Origin: an uncultured beta proteobacterium
GTDB taxonomy: Bacteria; Pseudomonadota; Gammaproteobacteria; Burkholderiales; Rhodocyclaceae
DNA length: 44,114 nt
Assembly (NCBI GenBank): GCA_903922075.1
Contig: CAIXSK010000254.1
Coordinates: forward strand, 1-44,114
Direction of reading: 5' to 3'
The notes beneath the pieces were generated by a model. The model was given only the letters and a program-made list of their open reading frames with translations, had not been told where the DNA came from and did no database searches. A program made the position numbers and the translations under genes. This document shows positions 23,371 through 31,876 of the stretch, piece after piece (within the stretch, counting starts at the first letter, position 1; each line of letters begins with the position of its first letter).

Positions 23371-25959
23371 ATGTTGGACCCAACCAGAAAGTTTTGCCCA
23401 CACCTCGCTTTTGCAGTGCTGGTGCTTTGTTGCAGTCTGATCGTTCAGGAGGCAACTGGTGCCGAGCTTGGCGGGGGCGCCGTATCGGCTAAAACAGGGG
23501 GCCGTGCCGCCGCAAGCTACGATGCAAATGCCGACTGGCTGAGGCGTTCGCGCGGACAGGGTGTGGTTGTGGCCGTCGGATTTGACCATATCGACGAATG
23601 GGCAAAGTATTCGTTCGACCGTGACAAATGCAATCCGGATTACCAGAAAAGTACCGGGGCATTTTCGAAGGCGGGCTGCCGGAACAATGCCTGGGATTCG
23701 AGGGTTCGCGCATCGGGTGCCGGGTCGGTTCGATTCGATATTCTTTCGCAAACGCATCAGGGGGCAGGCGGGAGCATGGCCATCCCGTTCGGCGATTTTG
23801 CGACCCATCAATTCGGGGCGAACAGCGAGTTCTGGGTTTCGTGGCGGCAGCGGATGGATGCGCGTTATATCGCGGGATACAAGGCGTCAGGAGGCGGCGG
23901 GCGGTATGCAAACGCCAAGCAGGTGATCATCGCCCAAGGGGATATGCCCGCGGGTGACGGCAAGAAGGTAATTTCCGGCAATGCTTGCAGCGAAGCCGAG
24001 GTGGTGGTGGTCAGTTCCAATCCGGGGGGGCGGGCGCCTTATCCCATGGGTTATATCGAATGTGGCCGCTACGTTTCGTTCGAGCAGGTCCTGTCGCGAG
24101 GAAGCTTTGCCGGGGATGCCCGTGGCAGCACGCCGCTGACTCGGCAAAACATGCGCAAGAATGCACAGGGGCAGTTCAGTTGTATTGGGCATCCAGACTC
24201 GCTGGACCAGTCGGGGTGCTTTACCTATCGGCCGGATACATGGATCACTTACATGGTTCATTTGAAACTCGGCCCCGAGGGGCGGGCGGTCAGCTCTGTT
24301 TCCCGGAAAGATCAGCCGGGCTACGTCAATTCCACTTATGAACTCTTTGCGGCCTATGACGGGGAAGACTTTCAGTTGCTTCACCATCAGCAGGATGTGG
24401 TGATCCCGAGGGGCCAGCACTACATCGGCGGAGATCCTCTGCTGGCTTCGTCATACAAATCTGGCTACGGCCCAGCTGACGGCCATCCGCAGGCAAAATT
24501 CGGAAAACTGTGGCTGCTTCCCTACATGACCAACAAGGATCCGACGGAGGTTACCCCGACCGCTTCCACCTGGTTCGACGAGGTGATTGTTTCCCGATGC
24601 CGAATTCCGGCTCCCGGGCAGGCGACATCCCGCGACTGCAATCCAGTGGACGGACAGCCGGTTGCGACCATGAGAAGTAGGGAGGGGGCCGGCCAGCCAG
24701 CAGCGGGGCAGGCCATCGTTCGCAGCGATAGCGCCACGACACCCGGGCCGGCAACGCCGCCGGTGCCGGCAGGGTCTGCGATCCATTCGACAAAGGCGGC
24801 CGGATTGTCTCCGCTGCAACTGGCAACTGTGATCAGTAACCTCCCACCCGGGCAATGGTTCGAAATATCAGGATCGGCAATGGAAGGAGTCAAAACCGAC
24901 GCTTGCAAACTCAAGGAGATTCGTGATGCCTACGAGCGTGTTATCAAGGACATGGCCGGCTGTAATTCGGATCGGATGATGTCGTATAGCGGTGGCGCTT
25001 ACGATTCAAAACGGCATCGTCTGATGGTCTGGGGGGGAGGGCATTCCACTTATGCCGGAAACGAGTTGTACGCGTTCGATCTGTCCGCTGCAAAGTGGAT
25101 CAGAGTGACCGAGCCATCGCCGCCGGTCCTTGAAAACACGCTTGATGCCGAACGGAAGGTCATGCAGCCGCAATCCCCGCATTGGCATGATCCGAGATTT
25201 CCTCCTGCGCCTATCTCTGTGCATTCCTATGATCAACTGGAGTATCTCCCGGATCAGGACATGTTTTTTGCGGCGGGTGGTGCAACTTACAGCGCCAATG
25301 GATATGCCAGTGGCCTGGTCTGGCTCTTTGACCTGAACCGGTCCGATGCTAGCGGCTGGTCACAGGCACCGATGCCGGGGAAGGCTTATGGTTTGTTTGA
25401 ATTCAATATGTCGACCGCGTATGACCCGGTTTCCGGGCGGGTCCTGATGCGTGGTTATTCGGAGGCTGGCAGTTTTGACCCGTCCGAAAAAAACTGGCAT
25501 ATCACGCAGCGCAAGCTCCGCTCCCGCGGATTGGGGACGGTTGGTGAAATCGATCCCAAGAGGCGGGTGTTTATCGTCATTGGCGGGGGGAGTGCGGAGC
25601 TGTACCGCATAAGTCCAAGCGGTGAATTCGGGGAAATGCAGGCACTCGTGACATCAGGCGACAAGGAGATCGAGCAGTGTTATGCGCCAGGCCTGACATT
25701 CGACACAAAGGCCGATCGCTTTGTCGCATGGTGTGGAAAAGGCGAAGTCTATTCCCTGAATCTGGAAAAACGCCTATGGGTAAAACATCGGCCAAAAAGT
25801 GGTGCAGTGCCTCCGGATCCGGCCGATGCACCGGGTGTCAAGGGCACCTACGGTCGCTTTCGATATATGCCGGAATACAACGCCTTTGTTCTGGTGAGCG
25901 GAATGCGCAGCAATGTGTTCGTTTACCGTCTGGCCGACGATAAAGGGCGCATTCCTTAA
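23371..25959 (+). CDS. Large secreted protein: polysaccharide-lyase-like jelly roll fused to kelch propeller
   Basis: About 862 residues. The ATG at 23371 has GGAG 6 nt upstream and gives a signal peptide (LAFAVLVLCCSLIVQEATGA), so I prefer it to the ORF-track ATG at 23338. Residues about 50-415 resemble a concanavalin/jelly-roll polysaccharide lyase or lectin domain (EFWVSWRQRMDARYI, YRPDTWITYMVHLKLG, ASTWFDEVIVSRCRIP, the last being typical of heparin-lyase-I-like domains). After a Pro/Ala-rich linker, about 490-860 is a kelch propeller (YSGGAYDSKRHRLMVWGGGHSTYAGNELYAF), homologous to that of the 3315-5567 protein. Two modules, one for polymer cleavage or binding and one propeller, suggest an extracellular polysaccharide-acting protein. 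Enzyme activity is not shown by any catalytic motif I can name. Confidence 0.7.
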   Translation: MLDPTRKFCPHLAFAVLVLCCSLIVQEATGAELGGGAVSAKTGGRAAASYDANADWLRRSRGQGVVVAVGFDHIDEWAKYSFDRDKCNPDYQKSTGAFSKAGCRNNAWDSRVRASGAGSVRFDILSQTHQGAGGSMAIPFGDFATHQFGANSEFWVSWRQRMDARYIAGYKASGGGGRYANAKQVIIAQGDMPAGDGKKVISGNACSEAEVVVVSSNPGGRAPYPMGYIECGRYVSFEQVLSRGSFAGDARGSTPLTRQNMRKNAQGQFSCIGHPDSLDQSGCFTYRPDTWITYMVHLKLGPEGRAVSSVSRKDQPGYVNSTYELFAAYDGEDFQLLHHQQDVVIPRGQHYIGGDPLLASSYKSGYGPADGHPQAKFGKLWLLPYMTNKDPTEVTPTASTWFDEVIVSRCRIPAPGQATSRDCNPVDGQPVATMRSREGAGQPAAGQAIVRSDSATTPGPATPPVPAGSAIHSTKAAGLSPLQLATVISNLPPGQWFEISGSAMEGVKTDACKLKEIRDAYERVIKDMAGCNSDRMMSYSGGAYDSKRHRLMVWGGGHSTYAGNELYAFDLSAAKWIRVTEPSPPVLENTLDAERKVMQPQSPHWHDPRFPPAPISVHSYDQLEYLPDQDMFFAAGGATYSANGYASGLVWLFDLNRSDASGWSQAPMPGKAYGLFEFNMSTAYDPVSGRVLMRGYSEAGSFDPSEKNWHITQRKLRSRGLGTVGEIDPKRRVFIVIGGGSAELYRISPSGEFGEMQALVTSGDKEIEQCYAPGLTFDTKADRFVAWCGKGEVYSLNLEKRLWVKHRPKSGAVPPDPADAPGVKGTYGRFRYMPEYNAFVLVSGMRSNVFVYRLADDKGRIP

Positions 25960-25980
25960 AGTCCGCCGGAGTTGCCTGAT

Positions 25981-26703
25981 TTATTCCGCATTGTTTTCCG
26001 GTTGCGGTTGCGACTGGGGGGCTTCTACTGACGGAGCGGGATTGGTGCGCTCGACCCATTTGCCGGCTTTTTGCAGTTTGCTTCGCAGCCCCGGAAAACT
26101 ATAGCCTGCAGCGTAGGCTTCATGAGCGGCAGCCAACGCCTTGTCGTACTCCTTGGCTTCGAAGTAGCCGAGTCCCAGGTTGTAAATGATATTTACCGTT
26201 CGGGTTTCTGCGCTGTTCACTTTGTCGAATTGCTCCATCGCCAAAGCTTTTTCACCTTTCTTGATCAGCCAGAAACCATACAGGATGGCAACCTGCATGT
26301 CGTCGGACTTGAAGCGGACGGCACGATCGAACCAGCAATCCAGCGGATAGCGGGCACCTTTGGGTTGGTCGGTTTTTTCTCGCTGGGCGAGCTTGACCAT
26401 GGCATTCAGTGCCCTGGTGTGGTTGGGAAAATAGCGAAGGGTGAAATCTATGTCGGTTCCAATAATTGAACCGCTTTGCCCCCCCCGAAGATTCTCGACA
26501 TTGGATGAAAAGTGGAACTTATGCACCATTTTCAGCTTTTCAAGCGGCGCGCTGCGGTAATCAAACGGGCCGAAGTCGGTTCCGGACTCTTCGGCGGTCA
26601 AGCCGCCACAAGCACGTTCGCCACGCAAAACCTCGGCTTGGGCCATGGAGATGGATAGCAGGTACGCCATCATGCCCATGGCGATTTTTTTTGAAAATGA
26701 CAT
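25981..26703 (-). CDS. Exported TPR-repeat protein
   Basis: About 240 residues: signal peptide MSFSKKIAMGMMAYLLSISMAQAE, then TPR-type helices (RALNAMVKLAQRE, ILYGFWLIKKGEKALAMEQFDKV, IIYNLGLGYFEAKEYDKALAAAHEAYAAG) and a Pro/Gln-rich tail. A periplasmic scaffold, perhaps for polysaccharide export or assembly; TPR proteins (PrsT-like) are regular parts of exosortase A loci, but this one is much smaller. AAAGG precedes the ATG. It converges with the lyase/kelch gene, 21 nt apart. Confidence 0.7.
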   Translation of the reverse strand: MSFSKKIAMGMMAYLLSISMAQAEVLRGERACGGLTAEESGTDFGPFDYRSAPLEKLKMVHKFHFSSNVENLRGGQSGSIIGTDIDFTLRYFPNHTRALNAMVKLAQREKTDQPKGARYPLDCWFDRAVRFKSDDMQVAILYGFWLIKKGEKALAMEQFDKVNSAETRTVNIIYNLGLGYFEAKEYDKALAAAHEAYAAGYSFPGLRSKLQKAGKWVERTNPAPSVEAPQSQPQPENNAE

Positions 26704-26961
26704 TTTCGAAACCTTTCTGATTCTGCGGGTGTCGTTTGTGGTGATTAGGATAGCAGAGAGGGCATGTGACTGCGTCTCTGGTGCCGGAACCGGGATAACT
26801 CATGGCATGTTTATCCAACAATATGGCATGGAGTGAGGTATTGTTGTCGTTGCTCTTTGTCTGGAGCGGTTAAACTGCATCCCGTTCGGTTAATTGATTG
26901 GATGCGGGTTTCTGCCCCAATCGCTCAGCTTTGTATTCATTATTTACCATTCTGACAAGAA

Positions 26962-28779
26962 ATGATCCAAGCCGTGAAATCCATGTTTTCGGGATACATT
27001 GATACCAGCAGGCATCCCGGTTCAGCAAGTATTCATGTTGAGGCGCAACAGCTTTCCTGGGATGGCGGTAGTCTGATTTGGCAGGCGGGAAGCACAGTCG
27101 ATTTCTACCGTTCTGGCGGCATGATTTGTGTCTGTTCAGGGCGCCCATGTTTTCCGGATGGTTTACCCGCGGGAAACCGTGCTGAGCGGTGGCTGGAACT
27201 CTATTCCCTTCATGGCTGCGAGGCGACCAGTCTGGTTTCCGGGAGTTGGAGCCTGGCCATCTTGGTGCCCGAACGCGGGGAGCTCTTGCTCGCGGTGGAT
27301 CGTTTCTCCATCGAGACCCTGTGTCATGCGCAGGAGGGTGATCGAATTTCGTTTGCCGAGCGTGCAGACGAGGTGCCGGTGGTCGATAGGGGGCTGGATA
27401 CGCAAAGTATCTATGACTATCTGCATTTCCACATGATTCCAGCACCTTCCACGGTATTCAGGAATGTGTCCAGACTTCCTGGCGGGCATGCCTTGATTGT
27501 ACGCAATGGATCAAGTCAGGTTCGTCCTTATTGGCGCCATGAGTTTGTGGAGGACCTCCGTGTTGACTTTCAGAGCGCGAAATCGGAGTTTCTGCGCTTG
27601 GTGGAAGATGCGGTACGGCGCCTGGCAGTTGAAGGCAGGGTCGGTTCCTTTCTTTCCGGGGGCACGGATAGTTCCACGGTGGCAGGAATGCTGTGTCGGG
27701 TCTCGGGCCGGGAATGCGATACCTATTCGATTGGCTTCGACTCCGAGGGCTACGACGAGATGGAGTATGCGCGGCTGGCATCTCGGCATTTTGGGACCAA
27801 GCATCATGAATATTATGTGACCCCGGACGATTTGCTTTCCGGCATTCCAGAGGTCGCCCGCTACTACGATCAACCTTTCGGGAATTCGTCGGCGGTCCCC
27901 GCCTATTTCTGCGCGCGCGTTGCCAAGGCAGACGGCATAACCCATTTGCTTGCCGGGGATGGTGGTGACGAATTGTTTGGCGGTAATTCGCGCTACGCAA
28001 CCCAACGTTTGTTCGATGCTTACAACATACTTCCGCAGTCGTTGCGCCGGGGCGTTTTGGAGCCCTTGCTCGCGGATGTCGCATGGACTCGGAAAATTCC
28101 GGGGTTGCGGCAAGCTGGGGGGTATATGCGCCATGCGCGGGTTCCATTGCCGGACCGGATGGAAACCTTCAACCTTATCGAAGCGTTGGGTGTCGAATCG
28201 ATATTGACGCCATCATTCCTCGCAGGCATTGACCGTGGTGCCCCGCTTAAACATCGGCGGGAGGTTTGGCACAAGTGCTCGGCAAAATCGCTGGTCAACC
28301 GAATGTTGGCTTATGACTGGAGATTTACTCTGGCTGACAGCGATTTGCCCAAGGTTCGAGGAACCACGCGCCTGGCTGGAGTCTCGGTAGGCTTTCCTTT
28401 ACTCGACAATGCGCTGACCGATTTTTCGATGACTCTGGAACCGGAATGGAAGCTGAAAGGGATGAAGCTGCGTTGGTTCTTTAAGGAGTCGTTGAGAGGC
28501 TTTCTTCCCGACGAAATTATTTCCAAGAAGAAACACGGTTTTGGATTGCCGTTTGGGCCATGGGCCATTCGTCATGCCGGGCTACGAAAACTGGCTCAAA
28601 ATTCGCTCGAAAATCTGGTCGACCGTAGCATTGTGCAAGGCAACTTCGTTCACGACCTCTTTCATAAGCATCTCCCAGCGCACCCGGGCTATTACGGTGA
28701 GATGGTCTGGATTTTGATGATGTTGGAGATTTGGCTTTCCGGACAATCGACGGAAAGCAAGGTGATGAGGGCGGCTTAA
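26962..28779 (+). CDS. Asparagine synthase-like protein with decayed glutaminase domain
   Basis: About 605 residues, AsnB architecture, but the N-terminal class II glutaminase has lost its machinery. The chain starts MIQAVKSMFSGYIDTS instead of MCG, so catalytic Cys2 is missing, and the RGPD and NGEIYN motifs are absent. A relic remains (GSWSLAILVPERGELLLAVDRFSIETLCHA). The synthetase half is intact: PP-loop SFLSGGTDSSTVAG, YSIGFDSEGYDEMEYARLAS, and LLAGDGGDELFGGNSRY. It would activate a carboxylate by adenylation and use free ammonia or another amine, perhaps amidating uronic acids of the polysaccharide. A monocistronic + strand gene facing the deacetylase, 2 bp apart. Copy G of the 35-nt element lies near its end. 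Confidence 0.85.
   Translation: MIQAVKSMFSGYIDTSRHPGSASIHVEAQQLSWDGGSLIWQAGSTVDFYRSGGMICVCSGRPCFPDGLPAGNRAERWLELYSLHGCEATSLVSGSWSLAILVPERGELLLAVDRFSIETLCHAQEGDRISFAERADEVPVVDRGLDTQSIYDYLHFHMIPAPSTVFRNVSRLPGGHALIVRNGSSQVRPYWRHEFVEDLRVDFQSAKSEFLRLVEDAVRRLAVEGRVGSFLSGGTDSSTVAGMLCRVSGRECDTYSIGFDSEGYDEMEYARLASRHFGTKHHEYYVTPDDLLSGIPEVARYYDQPFGNSSAVPAYFCARVAKADGITHLLAGDGGDELFGGNSRYATQRLFDAYNILPQSLRRGVLEPLLADVAWTRKIPGLRQAGGYMRHARVPLPDRMETFNLIEALGVESILTPSFLAGIDRGAPLKHRREVWHKCSAKSLVNRMLAYDWRFTLADSDLPKVRGTTRLAGVSVGFPLLDNALTDFSMTLEPEWKLKGMKLRWFFKESLRGFLPDEIISKKKHGFGLPFGPWAIRHAGLRKLAQNSLENLVDRSIVQGNFVHDLFHKHLPAHPGYYGEMVWILMMLEIWLSGQSTESKVMRAA
28598..28632 (-). repeat. Dispersed 35-nt element, copy G (inside asparagine synthase-like gene)
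   Basis: Read on the - strand: core AATGCTACGGTC, GACCAG, ATTTTCG, AGCG, AATTTT. Contained in the coding sequence, translated as NSLENLVDRSIVQG, which looks like normal family sequence and not an insertion. The A/T blocks are weaker than in other copies. Confidence 0.75.
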
Positions 28780-28781
28780 GG

Positions 28782-29774
28782 TCAGGCGTTCGCGAACGAG
28801 GTGCGCGAATAGTTGTGGGCAAGCCGCAAGGCGAAGCGTGCAACGTTCTTGTCCCACGGAGTAAAGCGGGGAATCTGCAACAGGTCATCGCCAGGGCGCG
28901 CGGCGCCCCAGGCAGTGCTGAATGCAGCAGTATATCCGGCAGTACGCACCATTTCCGGATGTTCAGAATGGTAGTCTTTCCCTGGCTTGCCGTTTGGATA
29001 GGCAAACAACTCGGGGGCAGTTCCGAGAATGCTTTTCAGGTTTTCCCGATCGGCGCCAATTTCGTTCATCGCCTGTGTGGCATTCAGGCTGCTGAGAATC
29101 GGGTGGCCTAGTGTATGGCCGCCGATCGACATTCCGCTGGATTGCAGTTTTCGGACTTGTTCTTTCGTCATCATCAGATCGCCAGGCACTGTGCCACCTG
29201 TGATCTCGCCCAGCATATCGAGGGCTTCCCTACGGGCCAGTGGATGACGGTATTTGATCTCCATAAGTAGCTTGTCGATCAAGCTACGCCGTTCGGCCGG
29301 AGTGGCGCTAGGGAGCGTGCCGAATCCGAAGGCCTCAAGGTCGATGATCGGATTGGGATAGGTGCGAATCAACTCGATTACTTCGTCGTTCCACATCACG
29401 CCACCGTCGAGAAATCCGCTGGCCACAAAGAACGTAGCGGTCAGGCCGTGGCGCTCGAGAATGGGCGATGCAACGGTGCAGTTGTCGGCGTAGCCATCGT
29501 CGAAGGTGATTGCGAGTGCCTTCGAAGGTAACGGTGTCCCGGCACGCAACATGGCTACAGCCTGACCCAGCGCGAGGCAGTTGAAACTGGATGCCAAGGC
29601 ACCCATAAGTCGGTCGAACTGTGCGCTGTCCGGTTCCTCGGGGAAGAGCGGATCCTCCGACGGCCTGACACGGTGAAACATAATGATGTTCAACGGTTTC
29701 GCACCTGAGGGGGAGTAGATTCCCGCTGCCAAGGAAACAATTGAACGTAAAGCAAAATCGGGAAATAGGTTCAT
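28782..29774 (-). CDS. Polysaccharide deacetylase (NodB domain)
   Basis: About 330 residues. Removes N- or O-acetyl groups from polysaccharide. Motif 1 TFDDGYADN (about 90) supplies the base Asp and metal Asp; motif 2 GGHTLGHP (about 218) gives the metal His pair; YPNGKPGKDY and the late ...PRFTPWD segment complete the fold. No clear signal peptide (MNLFPDFALRSIVSLAAG), so it may be cytoplasmic or weakly membrane-associated, as other deacetylases in these loci. It overlaps the O-ligase gene by 4 nt (ATGA) and ends the long - strand operon. Confidence 0.88.
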   Translation of the reverse strand: MNLFPDFALRSIVSLAAGIYSPSGAKPLNIIMFHRVRPSEDPLFPEEPDSAQFDRLMGALASSFNCLALGQAVAMLRAGTPLPSKALAITFDDGYADNCTVASPILERHGLTATFFVASGFLDGGVMWNDEVIELIRTYPNPIIDLEAFGFGTLPSATPAERRSLIDKLLMEIKYRHPLARREALDMLGEITGGTVPGDLMMTKEQVRKLQSSGMSIGGHTLGHPILSSLNATQAMNEIGADRENLKSILGTAPELFAYPNGKPGKDYHSEHPEMVRTAGYTAAFSTAWGAARPGDDLLQIPRFTPWDKNVARFALRLAHNYSRTSFANA

Positions 29775-31072
29775 CGCTTCTGTGCTGTAGTGGTTTTCAA
29801 GCGTGTGGTAGTTGTCGTCTTCACAGAGGGAGCGCTTAACCCCGGTTTGATATCTCGCCAGATCAATGCAGCAATGGCTGCCAAGTAATATGGCATATCG
29901 TAGTTGGCCAGATTAAGGAAGGCGCCGCCAGCCGCGAAACACATCAGGCTTACCTGGATCGCCCTACTCAGGCGACCAGCCCATTCCAGTTCCACCTTTC
30001 CCTTGCTCGCTTTCGCAATCTTGGTGCACAAGCGCCAGGTTGCGATGCCAATGGCTAAAAACAGGAATAGTCCAACAAAGCCGTGTTCTCCCAACACCTG
30101 GAAGTAAATGCTGTGGGCCGAGTAGGCGCGTGTCCAGGGTTCGACAGCGTAGGTTGCCCATATTTCGGGCGTCGCAATATCAAAACCTGCACCATTGATC
30201 GGACGGTGTAGAGCCAGATTCCAGATCATGCGCCAAGTCTTGAGGCGACTTTGTGCAGAGTCATCTTCATGGCTTTGAATGGTTGCCATCCGGCTACTCC
30301 AGTTCTCAGGCATGAAGGCAACCAGAAGACCCAGGAGCGAGATGGTCAATACTGACATGAGGACGGGGCGCGAACTTTTGAGTCCCAGAAACAGCGCCAT
30401 AACAATAACAGCGAGAAAGGCTCCTCTTGAATGACTTCCTAGGATCGAAAAGCCGATGAAAATCATCGCGGCGGTCATCAAATGGCGTGCGATTGCATTT
30501 TTGAGTTCGCCACGCAGGAAGAACATCAGTGGCAGAACTAGTGTGAGGGCGAGCGCAAGTTCGTTATTCCCTTCGATAAAACTGCCTGGTGGCCCCCAAA
30601 CCCGGCTCGAACCACCGGTTGCAACAGTCCATATTCCTCCTTTGATGCCGTAGATGCCTACCGAGAGCGCGATGACCCAGACCAGCCAGGTGATTTGCTG
30701 TCGTCCGGAAAGCATGATCATGGTTACCCAGAGCATCAAATGGATTTTGAATACCTTTTGCCAAGTATCAAAGGATGATCCGCTTGTATTGATGGAAAGT
30801 GCAGTTGTAATGCTTATCCAGACTACAAAGAGAATCATGAATACCGCGGGGGCCGAAACTGGAAATGGCTTCTTGTCCTTGTAAAACAGGAAGCTGATTA
30901 GCGTCGTACCGGCAACTATCTGGGCAAATGGTGTTGAGTACGCAAAACCAAAGGTCATTCGGTGGGGGTTCATCATGCTGACCCATGCCCAAACAAGCGG
31001 ACCCAGCCATGGGCGGTAAAAAATGGCCGGAATCAGAATGGCAAAGATCAATGCGAGGGCAATATCTCTCAA
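29771..31072 (-). CDS. Exosortase A-associated O-antigen ligase/polymerase-like membrane protein
   Basis: About 433 residues, roughly 10 membrane helices, Wzy/WaaL superfamily. The beginning (TTG start) MRDIALALIFAILIPAIFYRPWLGPLVWAWVSMMNPHRMTFGFAYS is diagnostic of the exosortase A-associated O-glycosylation ligase family. A large periplasmic loop holds WGPPGSFIEGNNELALAL, and HSIYFQVLGEHGFVGLFLFL is the conserved ligase motif before the last helices. It polymerises or transfers the polysaccharide in the periplasm. The C-terminal tail is an odd Thr/Lys repeat (KTTTTTRLKTTTAQKR). Confidence 0.9.
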   Translation of the reverse strand: MRDIALALIFAILIPAIFYRPWLGPLVWAWVSMMNPHRMTFGFAYSTPFAQIVAGTTLISFLFYKDKKPFPVSAPAVFMILFVVWISITTALSINTSGSSFDTWQKVFKIHLMLWVTMIMLSGRQQITWLVWVIALSVGIYGIKGGIWTVATGGSSRVWGPPGSFIEGNNELALALTLVLPLMFFLRGELKNAIARHLMTAAMIFIGFSILGSHSRGAFLAVIVMALFLGLKSSRPVLMSVLTISLLGLLVAFMPENWSSRMATIQSHEDDSAQSRLKTWRMIWNLALHRPINGAGFDIATPEIWATYAVEPWTRAYSAHSIYFQVLGEHGFVGLFLFLAIGIATWRLCTKIAKASKGKVELEWAGRLSRAIQVSLMCFAAGGAFLNLANYDMPYYLAAIAALIWRDIKPGLSAPSVKTTTTTRLKTTTAQKR

Positions 31073-31123
31073 CTGGGGATGCTTTCTACAAATGCGCTTG
31101 CGAAGTTGGAATCTGCCCGTAAC

Positions 31124-31837
31124 TTAGGGAGTTGGCTTGGTTATGGTCACCATGATCCAGCCACGGAGAAAACGTAAACCGTGAAACCGGCTGATCAGTT
31201 TTTCATAGCAAGTGCCAAGAAAAAACAGGGCACCATTAAACATGAGGTAATTGGGGTACTGGCTCAAGTATTCGAAAGATGAAACGGTTAACCCAGAGCC
31301 GGCAGCAAGTTTTTCGACATCGGTGCGAGTGTTTGTTTTGAACGCGGTGGGAAAGGTGTCTTCTTCTGCCCGTCCTTCAACGTGCTTGACAATTGTGGCG
31401 TGAAAACGATTGGGAACTAACCTGGCTACGAGTGTTCCGTAATCCCACATATTTGCTGTGAGAAAGATCAGTTTTCCACCGGGACGCAATACTCGGGCGA
31501 ACTCCCGATAGACTGCCTGTGGATCAGCAAGATGTTCGAAAACACTTCGCGACATGATGAGGTCGACGCTGGATTCCTCCAAAGGGAGGTTAGCCAGATC
31601 TGTGTTATGGGTTTCTATTCCCTGCGGCACGTCCGTGAAGTCCACTAATTCCACGCCAATGAGATGCTTTGCTCGCCCCAGGTACTTTCGCAATACCGGA
31701 ACAGTACGCCCACAACCGGCATCGAGGAGTACAGTATCAGCGTTTACCATTTCACTGACCCTGGTCTCGAAAACACGGTATGGGTGGGGGACATGGGCGT
31801 AGTACTTGTGCAGGAGTCGCTCAGCCATTGCGGTCAT
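31124..31837 (-). CDS. Class I SAM-dependent methyltransferase
   Basis: About 237 residues. Motif I VLLDAGCGRTVPVLRKYLGR, then IGVELVDFTDVPQG, then SSVDLIMSRSVFEHLADPQAVYREFARVLRPGGKLIFLTAN, a full UbiE/Methyltransf_11 pattern. Probably methylates a sugar of the exopolysaccharide or its lipid carrier intermediate. AAGGAA lies 6 nt before the ATG. Mid-operon, 39 nt after the adenylate-forming gene and 51 nt before the O-ligase gene. The C-terminus has a hydrophobic, aromatic segment (YPNYLMFNGALFFLGTCYEKL) that could touch the membrane. Confidence 0.85.
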   Translation of the reverse strand: MTAMAERLLHKYYAHVPHPYRVFETRVSEMVNADTVLLDAGCGRTVPVLRKYLGRAKHLIGVELVDFTDVPQGIETHNTDLANLPLEESSVDLIMSRSVFEHLADPQAVYREFARVLRPGGKLIFLTANMWDYGTLVARLVPNRFHATIVKHVEGRAEEDTFPTAFKTNTRTDVEKLAAGSGLTVSSFEYLSQYPNYLMFNGALFFLGTCYEKLISRFHGLRFLRGWIMVTITKPTP

Positions 31838-31876
31838 GTGAGGTTCCTTTTTCCTTGATAAGACGAAAATGTCAGT

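Noticed and set aside
23146-23811. 221-residue ORF on the - strand
   Set aside because: Overlaps the start of the lyase/kelch gene, whose signal peptide and ribosome-binding site are convincing; the product has no recognisable feature.
25843-25866. Possible eighth copy of the 35-nt element (CTACGGTC followed by an A/T stretch)
   Set aside because: Only 8 of 12 core bases match and the sequence encodes a conserved kelch motif (YGRFRYMP), so chance is likely.
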